Shown here in pieces: positions 8,713 through 17,190 of a stretch of 64,000 nucleotides of DNA. The DNA is taken from positions 1 to 64,000 of the forward strand of contig CAYRQM010000002.1 in NCBI GenBank assembly GCA_964426415.1, given 5' to 3'. Each line of letters starts with the position of its first letter. The first letter of the stretch is position 1. Both the position numbers and the translations under genes were made by a program. The notes beneath the pieces are model-generated. The model searched no databases and was not told the DNA's origin. It saw only the letters and a list, made by a program, of their open reading frames with translations. Source of the stretch: UBA3792 sp964426415. Its GTDB lineage: Bacteria > Bacillota > Clostridia > Christensenellales > CAG-138.

Positions 8713-9189
8713 TTATTTCGTTCGTGCAAACAACAGCTCGGCGTGCAAATCGGCTTCCGTCACCGTCAAAAGCGCGCAGCTTGCGCCGTCCATGGAGCGG
8801 GGGCGGGAGAGACTGCCCGGATTGAGCAGCAGCACGCCGTCCGCCTGTTCCAAGCTTGCCACATGGGAATGTCCAAACAGCACGGCGTCGGCGTTTCGGC
8901 TTTGCGCCAGATAGAGCAGCGATTGCCTGCCGCCGACCAAATGTCCGTGCAGCAACAGAATGCGCTTGCCGCAAATGGGAATCACACGTTCCAACGGCGT
9001 ACTCGACCACGGGTCACAGTTGCCGCGCACGGTGACACAGCCGCAGCAAAGCCGCATGGCGATGGCGTCGGAGTCGTCGATGCAGTCGCCCAAATGGTAG
9101 ACGGCGTCCACCATGCCCAGCCGCGGCAAGAACGTGTCCAGCGCCGCAAGGCTGCCGTGGGTATCAGAGAAGACCGCGATCTTCGTCAA
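8713..9189 (-). CDS. YfcE/MJ0936-type metallophosphoesterase
   Basis: A 158-aa cytoplasmic phosphodiesterase with every metal-binding motif of the family in order: DTHG, GDC, GNCD, HGH, GHSH and NPGS. Relatives hydrolyse phosphodiesters with Mn(II); the physiological substrate is generally unknown. It overlaps the end of rdgB by 26 nt and is the last gene of the rqcH-rdgB unit, the arrangement often seen in Clostridia. Confidence 0.9.
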   Translation of the reverse strand: MTKIAVFSDTHGSLAALDTFLPRLGMVDAVYHLGDCIDDSDAIAMRLCCGCVTVRGNCDPWSSTPLERVIPICGKRILLLHGHLVGGRQSLLYLAQSRNADAVLFGHSHVASLEQADGVLLLNPGSLSRPRSMDGASCALLTVTEADLHAELLFARTK

Positions 9190-9775
9190 GAAGTGCCTCC
9201 TTCAGCAACAAAAGCGCGTTGTGGCGATGGCTGATTGCGTTCTTTTCGTCGGCAGTCAGCTCGGCAAAGCTCTTTTTGAGTGGTGCATACCAAAAGTACG
9301 GATCGTATCCAAATCCGTTTTCGCCGCGGGGCGCACGCAGGATGCTGCCATGGACGACGCCCAGCACGCAAACGGTGGGACGCCCGCGCCGCGCTAACGC
9401 AAGACAGCAGCAAAACTGCGCGGTGCGCTGCGCATCGGGCACGTCTTGCAGGCATTCCATCAGATACGCGTTGTTGCGCGCGTCGTTGTGCGCTTCGCCC
9501 GAAAAGCGTGCAGAATGGACGCCCGGCGCGCCGCAAAGGGCGTCTACGGCAAGCCCGCTGTCGTCCGCCAAAACGGCGTCAAAGCGTGCGCCCACATACG
9601 CCAAGGTTTCTTCCGCCTTCTTGCACGCGTTCTCTTGGAAGGTGGCGCCATCCTCCACGGCTTCAAAGACGACGCCCGCTTCTTTCAGCGTCTTCGGATG
9701 GGAAAAGGTGTCACCGAGAATCGCACAGATCTCCGCGACCTTGTGTGCATTGTTGGATGCGAGCAACAGGTTCAT
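9164..9775 (-). CDS. rdgB: dITP/XTP pyrophosphatase RdgB (HAM1)
   Basis: A 203-aa nucleotide-pool sanitising enzyme that hydrolyses dITP, XTP and ITP to monophosphates. Visible motifs are the N-terminal SNN-K triphosphate-binding segment, ADDSGL, GFGYDP and the C-terminal SHR. Its start overlaps the rqcH stop (ATGA), so it is translationally coupled to that gene. Confidence 0.94.
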   Translation of the reverse strand: MNLLLASNNAHKVAEICAILGDTFSHPKTLKEAGVVFEAVEDGATFQENACKKAEETLAYVGARFDAVLADDSGLAVDALCGAPGVHSARFSGEAHNDARNNAYLMECLQDVPDAQRTAQFCCCLALARRGRPTVCVLGVVHGSILRAPRGENGFGYDPYFWYAPLKKSFAELTADEKNAISHRHNALLLLKEALLDEDRGLL

Positions 9776-11457
9776 GGCGTGTCCTTTCGATAGGGCGCAA
9801 TCGCTTCAAGCGACGGCGTCACAAAGAGGGTGTGTTGGTGAAAGTAGTTGACAAAGCCGGGCTTTGCGCCGGACGGCTTTTTCACGTCGCAGATGCGGGT
9901 GTAGTCCACGGGAACCTGCGCGGACGCGGCAGCCTTGCTGTGGACGGCTGCAATCCTTGCCGCAAGCGCCAACGTCTCCCGTGAGGGCGATGCCGATGCA
10001 ATCACCACATGGCTTGCGGGGACGTCCTTTGCGTGGAGCCAAACATACTGCGCGTCGGCGCTGCGAATCAGCCGCTCGTTTTGCAGGTTGTTCTTGCCCA
10101 CAAAGATGCGCGTCCCGTCCGCCGCTTCATAGAGCAAAGGCACGCTCGCCTTGTGCTGCGGCTTTTGCGCCTTTCCCTGCGTGGGGCGCAGATAGTGCGC
10201 GGCGGTCAGCTCGTCCGCAATCTCGCGCAGCTCGTCGCCCGTGGTGCATGCTTCCACATCCAACAGCAAGCCTTCTAAGTAAGACAGCTCATCGGCAAGG
10301 GAACCCTGCTGCTCGAGCGCGTAGGCACGCGCCGCCTTGCCCTTTCGATAGCGCTTGAAATAGCGCTGTGCGTTCTCCTGTACGGAATAGCGCGGGTCTA
10401 AAGGAACGGTGACGGGGGCGGGCGGGTCTGCATAATAATTGAGCAGCGTCGCTTCGGCGCGACCGCCTTTTGACACGTCGCGTTGGACGGTCAGCAGCTC
10501 GCCGTACAGCCGATCGCGTTCCAAGGACGTTTCGTCGCCAATCTGCTGTACGCATAGCTCCAGCTTCTTTGCCACACGCTTTTTGGCATGCTCCAACACC
10601 GTCCGCAGCGCGGTACGCTGCTTGGTCAGAAGCGATTGCGCGTCCCGCATCCGATAGAAGGCGTCCTGCGCCTCGCTCATGGTGGCAAACGGCAACCCGA
10701 CGCCGTTTTGCGGCGCAAAGGGCAGCACGCCCTGATTGGGCAGCACGTTGGGCGCGTAGAGGTGCAGGGAAAGCTGCAAAAACGTATTGAGCATGGCGGA
10801 AATGCCTTCGGCATACGGCGTATCGTCGCGGACGATTTGGCGGGCGCACAGCTTGGAAACGCCGTCCAGCGCGCCGCACATCCATTGGGCGGGCGCACGA
10901 CCTTTTGCGGCGGCGCACAGCTCGTCGTGCGTCGAAAAGAAAGGGTGCAGCTTTTGTTCGGCCGGCGGGTTTTCGTAGAGTATGTTGGGCAGACAGATCC
11001 GCGCAGCGTCCTCGGACACGCCAAAGTGGCGCATGCAGTCTTGGATGCGGCCCTCGCCGTCCAGCAAAAACACGTTGCCGTGCTTGCCCATCAGCTCGAC
11101 CACCAGCTTCCATTGCGCCTCGTCCTGCAGCGCGTCCTTGCCCTTCAGCGAAAAGACGGCGACGCGATCCAGCCCCATTTGATACAGCTCCGTCACGGCG
11201 CAGCCGATCAGGTGCTTGCGCAGCAGCATGCAAAACGCGGGCGCGGAAACGGGGTTTTCGTAGGTGTGCGGCGTAAGCTGCAGCCGCCCGTTTTCGGCAT
11301 GGATGCAAAGCAACAGCTTCACCCGCCCGCACGACGCGCCGTGCAAATGCAGGAGCAGCAAATCTTTGTCCGGCTGTTGTACTTTGTCGATGCGCGCACC
11401 CACCAATGCTTGCAGTTCATAGATGGTCGCCGCCAAGGATAGTCCGTCTGTCGCCAT
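9772..11457 (-). CDS. rqcH: Ribosome quality-control factor RqcH (NFACT family)
   Basis: A 561-aa protein of the Rqc2/NEMF/FbpA family. In Bacteria RqcH binds stalled 50S-peptidyl-tRNA and adds C-terminal alanine tails that mark the nascent chain for degradation. The NFACT-N domain (about 1-170), helical coiled-coil middle and C-terminal NFACT-R domain (KNNLQNE, then YVWLHAKD-P-SHV) are recognisable. I chose ATG 11457, with GAGG 7 nt upstream; the open frame extends further but crosses the promoter and the rpsT terminator. Older annotations call this family fibronectin-binding protein. Confidence 0.92.
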   Translation of the reverse strand: MATDGLSLAATIYELQALVGARIDKVQQPDKDLLLLHLHGASCGRVKLLLCIHAENGRLQLTPHTYENPVSAPAFCMLLRKHLIGCAVTELYQMGLDRVAVFSLKGKDALQDEAQWKLVVELMGKHGNVFLLDGEGRIQDCMRHFGVSEDAARICLPNILYENPPAEQKLHPFFSTHDELCAAAKGRAPAQWMCGALDGVSKLCARQIVRDDTPYAEGISAMLNTFLQLSLHLYAPNVLPNQGVLPFAPQNGVGLPFATMSEAQDAFYRMRDAQSLLTKQRTALRTVLEHAKKRVAKKLELCVQQIGDETSLERDRLYGELLTVQRDVSKGGRAEATLLNYYADPPAPVTVPLDPRYSVQENAQRYFKRYRKGKAARAYALEQQGSLADELSYLEGLLLDVEACTTGDELREIADELTAAHYLRPTQGKAQKPQHKASVPLLYEAADGTRIFVGKNNLQNERLIRSADAQYVWLHAKDVPASHVVIASASPSRETLALAARIAAVHSKAAASAQVPVDYTRICDVKKPSGAKPGFVNYFHQHTLFVTPSLEAIAPYRKDTP

Positions 11458-11478
11458 ACATGCCTCGATTCTGTCCTT

Positions 11479-11507
11479 ATTGTAGCGGGTCTGACGCAAA
11501 AAAACAA
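11479..11507 (-). promoter_or_regulatory. Candidate promoter for rqcH-rdgB
   Basis: TTGTTT, a 17-nt spacer and TACAAT on the minus strand lie just before rqcH. The -35 box overlaps the T-run of the rpsT terminator, so terminator and promoter are packed together. Confidence 0.55.
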
Positions 11508-11526
11508 GCCCGCGTTTGCGGACTTG
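11498..11526 (-). terminator. Rho-independent terminator of rpsT
   Basis: On the minus strand CAAGTCCGC pairs with GCGGGCTTG (one G-T wobble) around AAAC, followed by seven T. Confidence 0.88.
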
Positions 11527-11548
11527 CAAGATGTCTGATCGCCGGGGG

Positions 11549-11815
11549 TCAGTTGGTCGCAGCAGTGCGCTTTTTTGCCAACTGTGCCTTCTTACGATCG
11601 GCAGCGTTTTTGTGAATGACACCCTTCGATGCAGTCTGATCAATGGTCTTGACTGCTTCGAGGTATGCCTTTTCCGCTGCTTCCGAATCGTTAGCCTTCA
11701 GCGCTTCATCATAACGGCGAAGGGCAGTCCTGTAGGTAGACTTGTCCATACGATTCCGCAGGTTTTCGCCTTCGGTGATCTTCGCACGCTTAATTGCGGA
11801 TTTGATGTTTGCCAA
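11549..11815 (-). CDS. rpsT: 30S ribosomal protein S20
   Basis: An 88-aa protein with the family N-terminus (ANIKSAIKR) and a Lys/Arg/Ala-rich helical body that binds 16S rRNA. The start is TTG: no ATG or GTG precedes the conserved N-terminus in frame, and AGGGGGTG is correctly placed upstream. An out-of-frame ATG sits between SD and TTG. In E. coli rpsT also starts with UUG and the weak start is part of autoregulation by S20; the same may hold here. The gene is monocistronic, with its own promoter and terminator. Confidence 0.97.
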   Translation of the reverse strand: MANIKSAIKRAKITEGENLRNRMDKSTYRTALRRYDEALKANDSEAAEKAYLEAVKTIDQTASKGVIHKNAADRKKAQLAKKRTAATN

Positions 11816-11875
11816 AGCATTTCACCCCCTGTAAGATTTGCTCGGTGGAAAAACTCCACGTTACGAACGGAGTTC

Positions 11876-11904
11876 ATTTTAACACACAACCCAAAGCTTT
11901 GCAA
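11876..11904 (-). promoter_or_regulatory. Sigma-A promoter for rpsT
   Basis: TTGCAA, a 17-nt spacer and TAAAAT on the minus strand. The -35 box begins four bases after the copA stop codon. Confidence 0.78.
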
Positions 11905-11907
11905 GAG

Positions 11908-14100
11908 TTATTTTGCACTTTTGGGCGTGTTTTTCGGATTTTTCAAAAGGAATCGCAGCCGCAGCGCGTTGGACACCACCGTGACGGAGGAAAATCCCAT
12001 CGCCAGCGCGCCAAATGCGGGCATGAGCAGCCCCGACAGCGCCAACGGAATGCAAATGCAGTTGTAGAACAGCGCCCAAAACAGGTTTTGTTTGACCACG
12101 CGCAGCGTCTTGTCCGAAATCCACAATGCGGTCGCCACATGTTCGATGCGTCCGCCCGTCAACACGACGTCGGCGGATTCCATCGCCACATCCGTGCCCG
12201 TCGAAACGGCAAACCCCACGTCCGCCTTTGCAAGCGCAGGCGCATCGTTCACCCCGTCGCCCACCATTGCCACGGCGCCCTTCTCACGCCACGCGGCAAT
12301 CGTTTCGAGCTTTTGTTCGGGCAGCATTTCGGCGTATACTTCGTCCACGCCCAACGCTTTGCCCACTGCGTCTGCGGCAATTTTTCGATCGCCCGACAGC
12401 AGAACGGTTTGCAGCCCGCGTGCGTGCAGCGCGTCGATTAAGGATTTGCTCTGCGGGCGCATCGTGTCCCGAATGCCGACAAAGCCAAGCAGCCGTTCGC
12501 CCTCCGAAAGATACAGCAGCGTGCCGTCAAACGGCGGCTCCTCGGCGACGGAAACGCCGTACTGCGCCATCAGCGCACGGTTGCCCATGCGGTAGGTGCG
12601 TCCGCCCACCACCGCTTGCGCGCCAAGCCCCGAGATTGCCGTGTAGGCGGTGCAGGGAGAAAGCGTCAGACCGCGCAATGACGCCGCGTCCAAGATGGCG
12701 CGGGCGACAACGTGTTCGCTGGGCTGTTCCGCAGAAGCAAACTGCTGCAAAAATACGGTTTCTTCCATATTGATGGGCGTGATGCGCACCACCTGCGGCT
12801 TGCCCTCGGTCAGCGTGCCCGTCTTATCGAACACGATGGTTTTCAGCCCGTGGCACGCTTCCAACGCGGCGCCGTTTTTGAATAAGATTCCATCCTTCGC
12901 GGCTTGCCCCGTGCCCACCATGATGGCGGTCGGGGTTGCAAGCCCCATCGCGCAGGGACAGGCAATCACCAGCACCGAGACGGCGACGCGAATCGCATCG
13001 TCCCATCCCTTTAGGACGCCCCAAATGATGCCGCCCACCAACGCGATGCCAAGGATGGTGGGCACGAAGTAGCGGCTCACCTTGTCGGCAAGCCGTGCAA
13101 TCGGCGCCTTCTCGTTTTGCGCGTCCTCCACCATGCGGATCATGCGGCCAAGATGGGTTTCGGCGCCCGTATCGCCCACGGTGTATTGAAAAGCGATACC
13201 TTGCGCGATGCTGCCGCACGACAGCGCGTCGCCGCAGCGCTTCTCTGCGGGCAGGCTTTCACCCGTCAACATGGATTCATCGACCGAAGCGGCGGCAGAG
13301 AGGAGCGTGCCGTCGGAGGGCAGCCGTTCGCCGGGACGAACGAGCGCCACGTCGCCTTTGAGCAATTCGTTGGCGGGGATGCGCTTTTCCGTCCCGTCTG
13401 CCAACAGAACGGTTGCCGTTTCGGGCGCCAGCGCTTCCATTTCTTCGATGGCGCGGGTCGTGCGCGCCATGCTGCGGCTTTCAAAGTATTTGCCCAGCAT
13501 GACCAGCGTCAAAATCATGCCTGCCGATTCGTAATAGAGCATCCCGTGCGTTGCGCCAAGCAGCAGACGGACGGTCTGCACCACGGAATACACCACGGCG
13601 GTACCGACGCCCACGGCGATCAGCGTGTCCATGCTGGCGCCGCCCGAAAAGACTGCCTTGACGCCGCGCACAAAGAATCCGCGCCCCAAAATCAGAATAG
13701 GAGTGGTCAAACCAAGCTGCAAAAGCGCATACCATGTTGCGTGGGCTTCTTGGTCAAACGGCAGCGGCAGATGCAGCATTGGGCCCATCGCAAGATAGAT
13801 GAGCGGAACGGCAAAGCACGCAGACAGCAGCAGGCGAACAAGCTCCGTATGCTGCACGCGGCGCTTCTCGGCGGTGCGGCTTTTGGCGGATACGGGAACA
13901 AACGGCGCTGCGGTAAAGCCTGCGCGTGCCACCGCGTCGCAGATGGCTTCGTCGTCAATCGCGTCGCCGCGCACGGACAAACGCTCCGTCACCAGATTGA
14001 CTTGGGCGCTCTCTACAAAGGGAAGCCGCTTCGTCACACGTTCCACCGAGGCGGCACAGGCGGCGCAATGCATCCCGCCGATGCGATATAGTTTCATCAT
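11908..14100 (-). CDS. copA: Copper-exporting P1B-type ATPase
   Basis: A 730-aa heavy-metal ATPase. It has one N-terminal metal-binding domain (GMHCAAC, Cys12 and Cys15), eight predicted membrane helices, the CPC metal-transport motif, the phosphorylation site DKTGTLT and the GDGVNDAPAL hinge, pointing to Cu(I) export. The usual SEHP motif in the nucleotide-binding domain reads SEHV, keeping the ATP-contacting His but not the Pro. Two adjacent ATG codons (14100, 14097) are possible starts. There is no SD; the -10 box ends 6 nt before the first ATG, so the mRNA is probably leaderless. No copper chaperone or CopY/CsoR gene is adjacent. Confidence 0.93.
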   Translation of the reverse strand: MMKLYRIGGMHCAACAASVERVTKRLPFVESAQVNLVTERLSVRGDAIDDEAICDAVARAGFTAAPFVPVSAKSRTAEKRRVQHTELVRLLLSACFAVPLIYLAMGPMLHLPLPFDQEAHATWYALLQLGLTTPILILGRGFFVRGVKAVFSGGASMDTLIAVGVGTAVVYSVVQTVRLLLGATHGMLYYESAGMILTLVMLGKYFESRSMARTTRAIEEMEALAPETATVLLADGTEKRIPANELLKGDVALVRPGERLPSDGTLLSAAASVDESMLTGESLPAEKRCGDALSCGSIAQGIAFQYTVGDTGAETHLGRMIRMVEDAQNEKAPIARLADKVSRYFVPTILGIALVGGIIWGVLKGWDDAIRVAVSVLVIACPCAMGLATPTAIMVGTGQAAKDGILFKNGAALEACHGLKTIVFDKTGTLTEGKPQVVRITPINMEETVFLQQFASAEQPSEHVVARAILDAASLRGLTLSPCTAYTAISGLGAQAVVGGRTYRMGNRALMAQYGVSVAEEPPFDGTLLYLSEGERLLGFVGIRDTMRPQSKSLIDALHARGLQTVLLSGDRKIAADAVGKALGVDEVYAEMLPEQKLETIAAWREKGAVAMVGDGVNDAPALAKADVGFAVSTGTDVAMESADVVLTGGRIEHVATALWISDKTLRVVKQNLFWALFYNCICIPLALSGLLMPAFGALAMGFSSVTVVSNALRLRFLLKNPKNTPKSAK

Positions 14101-14106
14101 GGTGAC

Positions 14107-14135
14107 AGTATATCCGATTTGAAGGCGCAGCACAA
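14107..14135 (-). promoter_or_regulatory. Leaderless promoter of copA
   Basis: On the minus strand TTGTGC, a 17-nt spacer and TATACT are followed by only 6 nt before ATG. A start point at the usual distance would fall on the ATG itself. Confidence 0.65.
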
Positions 14136-14199
14136 GAACGGCGCGCCCAAATTGCGAATTTCGGGAGGCAGTTTTCACAACTTCGTTGCATTTTCGTGA

Positions 14200-14228
14200 T
14201 TGACTTCCCATAGGACGGGTACTATAAT
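14200..14228 (+). promoter_or_regulatory. Sigma-A promoter of groES-groEL
   Basis: TTGACT, a 17-nt spacer and a perfect TATAAT lie 11 nt upstream of the CIRCE operator. Confidence 0.9.
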
Positions 14229-14239
14229 GTGGGTAATGG

Positions 14240-14266
14240 TTAGCACTCAAGCCAAAAGAGTGCTAA
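14240..14266 (+). promoter_or_regulatory. CIRCE operator (HrcA site) of groES-groEL
   Basis: Perfect consensus TTAGCACTC-N9-GAGTGCTAA immediately downstream of the -10 box. HrcA, encoded at 34.2 kb, binds this element and represses the chaperonin operon until heat shock. Confidence 0.98.
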
Positions 14267-14287
14267 ATAATTAGGAGGAAACACATC

Positions 14288-14572
14288 ATGAAATTGAAAC
14301 CGTTATTTGATCGTGTGGTCATCAAGAACATCGAAAGCGAGGAAGTCACCAAGGGCGGCATCCTGCTGACGAGCAGCGCCAAGGAGAAGCCGCAAATGGC
14401 AGAGGTCATCTCGGTTGGCCCCGGCGGCGTGGTAGACGGCAAAGACGTCAAGATGGTCGTCAAAGCGGGCGACAAGGTCGTATACACCAAGTACGCAGGA
14501 ACAGAAGTCAAGCTGGACGGCGAAGAAGTCATCGTCCTGCGGCAGAACGACATTCTTGCGATTGTAGAATAA
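14288..14572 (+). CDS. groES: Co-chaperonin GroES
   Basis: A 94-aa protein with the typical opening KLKPLFDRVV, the mobile-loop region around residues 17-33 and the C-terminal NDILAI segment. Seven subunits cap GroEL and trigger ATP-driven folding. Preceded by AGGAGG and followed 16 nt later by groEL in the same operon under a CIRCE operator. Confidence 0.98.
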   Translation: MKLKPLFDRVVIKNIESEEVTKGGILLTSSAKEKPQMAEVISVGPGGVVDGKDVKMVVKAGDKVVYTKYAGTEVKLDGEEVIVLRQNDILAIVE

Positions 14573-14588
14573 TTCGGAGGTAACGAGT

Positions 14589-16220
14589 ATGGCAAAGCAA
14601 ATTAAGTACGGCGAAGACGCCAGAAAAGCATTGGAAAGCGGGCTGAATCAGCTTGCGGATACCGTCAAGATCACCTTGGGGCCGAAGGGACGCAACGTCG
14701 TTCTTGAAAAGAAATTCGGCGCACCGCTGATCACCAACGACGGCGTGACCATCGCAAAAGAGATCGAGCTGGAAGACGCGTTCGAGAACATGGGCGCACA
14801 GCTCGTCAAGGAAGTCGCCACCAAGACCAACGACGTGGCAGGCGACGGCACCACCACCGCGACGCTGCTGGCGCAGGCGATGGTACACGAAGGACTGCGC
14901 AACGTAGCTGCGGGCGCCAACCCGATGGGGGTGCGGCGCGGCATCGAAGCGGCGGTCGACGAAGCCGTTGCGGGGCTGAGAGAGCTGTCCGTACCGGTCA
15001 CGTCCAAGCAGGCAATCGAGCAGGTTGCGGCAATTTCTGCAAGCGACGAGAAGGTCGGCAAGCTGATTGCCGACGCGATGGAGAAGGTCGGCAACGACGG
15101 CGTCATCACCATCGAGGAAAGCAAGACCATGAAGACCGAGCTGAACATCGTCGAAGGGATGCAGTTTGACCGCGGCTACTGCTCCGCGTACATGGCGACC
15201 GACATGGACAAAATGGAAGCCGTGCTGGATAATCCGTTCATCCTGATTACCGAAAAGAAAATTGGCAACATCCAAGAGATTCTGCCCTTGCTGGAGCAAA
15301 TCGCACAGCAGGGACGCAAGCTGCTCATCATCGCCGACGACGTCGAGGGCGAAGCGCTTGCCACCTTGGTCATCAACAAGCTGCGCGGCACGTTCACCTG
15401 CGTTGCGGTAAAGGCGCCGGGCTTTGGCGACAGAAGAAAGGCAATGCTGCAAGACATCGCAATCCTTACGGGCGGCGAAGTCATCAGCGACGAGCTGGGC
15501 ATGGATCTCAAAGAGACGCAGCTTTCGCAGCTTGGCAGAGCGAAGCAGGTCAAGATCGACAAAGAGAACACGGTCATCGTGGAAGGCGCAGGCGATCCCG
15601 CCATGGTCGCTTCCCGCATCAAGTCGATCCGCACCCAAATCGACGAAACCACGTCCGATTACGATCGTGAAAAGCTGCAGGAGCGCCTTGCAAAGCTCGC
15701 GGGCGGCGTAGCGGTCATCGCAGTCGGCGCGGCTACCGAAGTCGAAATGAAAGAAATCAAGATGCGCATGGAGGATGCTTTGGCGGCAACCCGCGCGGCA
15801 GTCGAAGAAGGCATCGTCCCGGGCGGCGGCGTCGCGCTGCTTTCCGCATACGATCGCGTTGCAAAGCTTGCAGCCACCTTCACGGGCGACAAGAAGACAG
15901 GCGTCCAGATTGTGCTGCGCGCACTCGAAGAGCCGATTCGCCAGATCGCAAAGAACGCGGGCGTCGAAGGCTCCGTCATCATCGAGAACATTCGCCGCAA
16001 GAAGAAGGTCGGCTACGGCTACGATGCGGCAACCGACACCTACGGCATGATGGAGGAGAAGGGCATCGTCGATCCGACAAAGGTTGCCCGCTGCGCACTG
16101 CAAAATGCGGCTTCCGTGGCAGCGATGGTGCTGACCACCGAAAGCATCGTGGCAGACATTCCGAAGCCCGAAGCCCCGGCGCCCGACATGGGTGCGGCAG
16201 GCATGGGCGGCATGTATTAA
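14589..16220 (+). CDS. groEL: Chaperonin GroEL
   Basis: A 543-aa Hsp60 of normal length. The ATP-binding segment GDGTTTAT, the apical domain and a Gly/Met-rich tail (GAAGMGGMY) are all present. It forms the double-ring folding chamber with GroES. It is last in the HrcA-controlled operon and followed by a strong terminator. Confidence 0.98.
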   Translation: MAKQIKYGEDARKALESGLNQLADTVKITLGPKGRNVVLEKKFGAPLITNDGVTIAKEIELEDAFENMGAQLVKEVATKTNDVAGDGTTTATLLAQAMVHEGLRNVAAGANPMGVRRGIEAAVDEAVAGLRELSVPVTSKQAIEQVAAISASDEKVGKLIADAMEKVGNDGVITIEESKTMKTELNIVEGMQFDRGYCSAYMATDMDKMEAVLDNPFILITEKKIGNIQEILPLLEQIAQQGRKLLIIADDVEGEALATLVINKLRGTFTCVAVKAPGFGDRRKAMLQDIAILTGGEVISDELGMDLKETQLSQLGRAKQVKIDKENTVIVEGAGDPAMVASRIKSIRTQIDETTSDYDREKLQERLAKLAGGVAVIAVGAATEVEMKEIKMRMEDALAATRAAVEEGIVPGGGVALLSAYDRVAKLAATFTGDKKTGVQIVLRALEEPIRQIAKNAGVEGSVIIENIRRKKKVGYGYDAATDTYGMMEEKGIVDPTKVARCALQNAASVAAMVLTTESIVADIPKPEAPAPDMGAAGMGGMY

Positions 16221-16253
16221 TGCCCGCACAATCTGTCGAAAAATGACAAAGTT

Positions 16254-16279
16254 GGGGGATCGGCAACGATCCCCCTTTT
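16254..16279 (+). terminator. Rho-independent terminator of groES-groEL
   Basis: A perfect 9-bp stem GGGGGATCG/CGATCCCCC with GCAA loop, then TTTT. Confidence 0.93.
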
Positions 16280-16285
16280 CTATGC

Positions 16286-16314
16286 TTGCTTTTCACCGCA
16301 ATCTATCGTATAAT
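16286..16314 (+). promoter_or_regulatory. Sigma-A promoter of the first dockerin gene
   Basis: TTGCTT, a 17-nt spacer and a perfect TATAAT start 6 nt after the groEL terminator. Confidence 0.78.
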
Positions 16315-16345
16315 ACGAATGAGAATCTGTTTACGGAGGCTATCA

Positions 16346-17143
16346 ATGAAAAGAAACATCATCCTTGCGCTTTTGCTTGGGATTCTGATGCTGCTTGGCA
16401 CCTTCGGGGCTGCGAGTGCAGAACCTTTGCCGGTGTTGGGCGATACCAACTGTGACGGCGTCATTACATCCGCAGACGCCACCGCGATCCTGCGCGCTTC
16501 TGTCGGCATGGCAGACTGGACGGAGGCGGGCCGCCACAATGCGGACTGCACGCTGGACGGCGCCATTTCCTCCCAAGACGCGGCTGCACTGCTGCGCTAC
16601 GTCGTGGGCATTCAGGCGTTCGTGGTGCCGGGCACGCTCTCCGTCGAAAACGTAACGTTCGTGTACGACGGTTCCCCGAGAACGCTGCAAGTGTCCTTTA
16701 CCAACAGCGCCTGCACACCCGTTTTGAACATGGGCGAGAACAGCGCAACGCAGACGAACGCGGGCGCCTATCCCTATGAAGCCACGCTCACCCATCCCGA
16801 CTACATCATTTCGGGCAAGGTGTCGGGCAACATGGTCATCGAGAAGGCGACCTACGATATGTCCGGCGTCACCTTCACCAGCGAGACGCAAAACCGCGCC
16901 GACGACAGCGATGAAGAATCCATTGAGCACCACACCATCGTTGTGAAGGGCACGCTGCCGACAGGCGTTACCGTGGCGTACTACTGCAACGGACAACCCT
17001 TTGTGGACGCTTCCGCCGTGGGCACCTACGTCATCACCGCCGTGTTTACGGGCGATGTGCAAAACTACAACGCCATCCCGTCCATGCAAGCCACCCTCAC
17101 CATCGACAGCGGATGGTCTCCCGGCTGGCTGAAGGTTGACTGA
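16346..17143 (+). CDS. Secreted protein with N-terminal dockerin and beta-sandwich repeats
   Basis: A 265-aa exported protein: signal peptide (about 1-26, ending ASA), then a type I dockerin-like module (about 31-92) with two calcium-loop repeats (D-N-D-V-SADA-ILR and a second starting ADCTLDG). Two MBG/Ig-like beta repeats follow (VTFVYDGS... and VTFTSET...). Dockerins normally bind cohesins to build surface complexes; no cohesin is in the window. N-terminal placement is unusual. ATG 16346 has GGAGG 6 nt upstream. The next gene has a similar N-terminal dockerin. Confidence 0.8.
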   Translation: MKRNIILALLLGILMLLGTFGAASAEPLPVLGDTNCDGVITSADATAILRASVGMADWTEAGRHNADCTLDGAISSQDAAALLRYVVGIQAFVVPGTLSVENVTFVYDGSPRTLQVSFTNSACTPVLNMGENSATQTNAGAYPYEATLTHPDYIISGKVSGNMVIEKATYDMSGVTFTSETQNRADDSDEESIEHHTIVVKGTLPTGVTVAYYCNGQPFVDASAVGTYVITAVFTGDVQNYNAIPSMQATLTIDSGWSPGWLKVD

Positions 17144-17157
17144 TCCAACCGAAATCG

Positions 17158-17182
17158 AGGGGTCGTGTTTTGCGACCCTTTT
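17158..17182 (+). terminator. Terminator between the two dockerin genes
   Basis: GGGTCG/CGACCC stem (extended by a G-T and an A-T pair) with a 7-nt loop and TTTT. It ends only 8 nt before the next start codon. Confidence 0.65.
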
Positions 17183-17190
17183 CGCATTTT

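Noticed and set aside
11849..11874. Attenuator hairpin in the rpsT leader
   Set aside because: The stem is bulged and its 5' arm lies upstream of the transcription start predicted from the -10 box at 11876-11881, so it would not be transcribed whole.
14529..16229. 566-codon open frame antisense to groEL
   Set aside because: It mirrors the codon bias of groEL, has no SD or family signature, and groEL is certain on the other strand.
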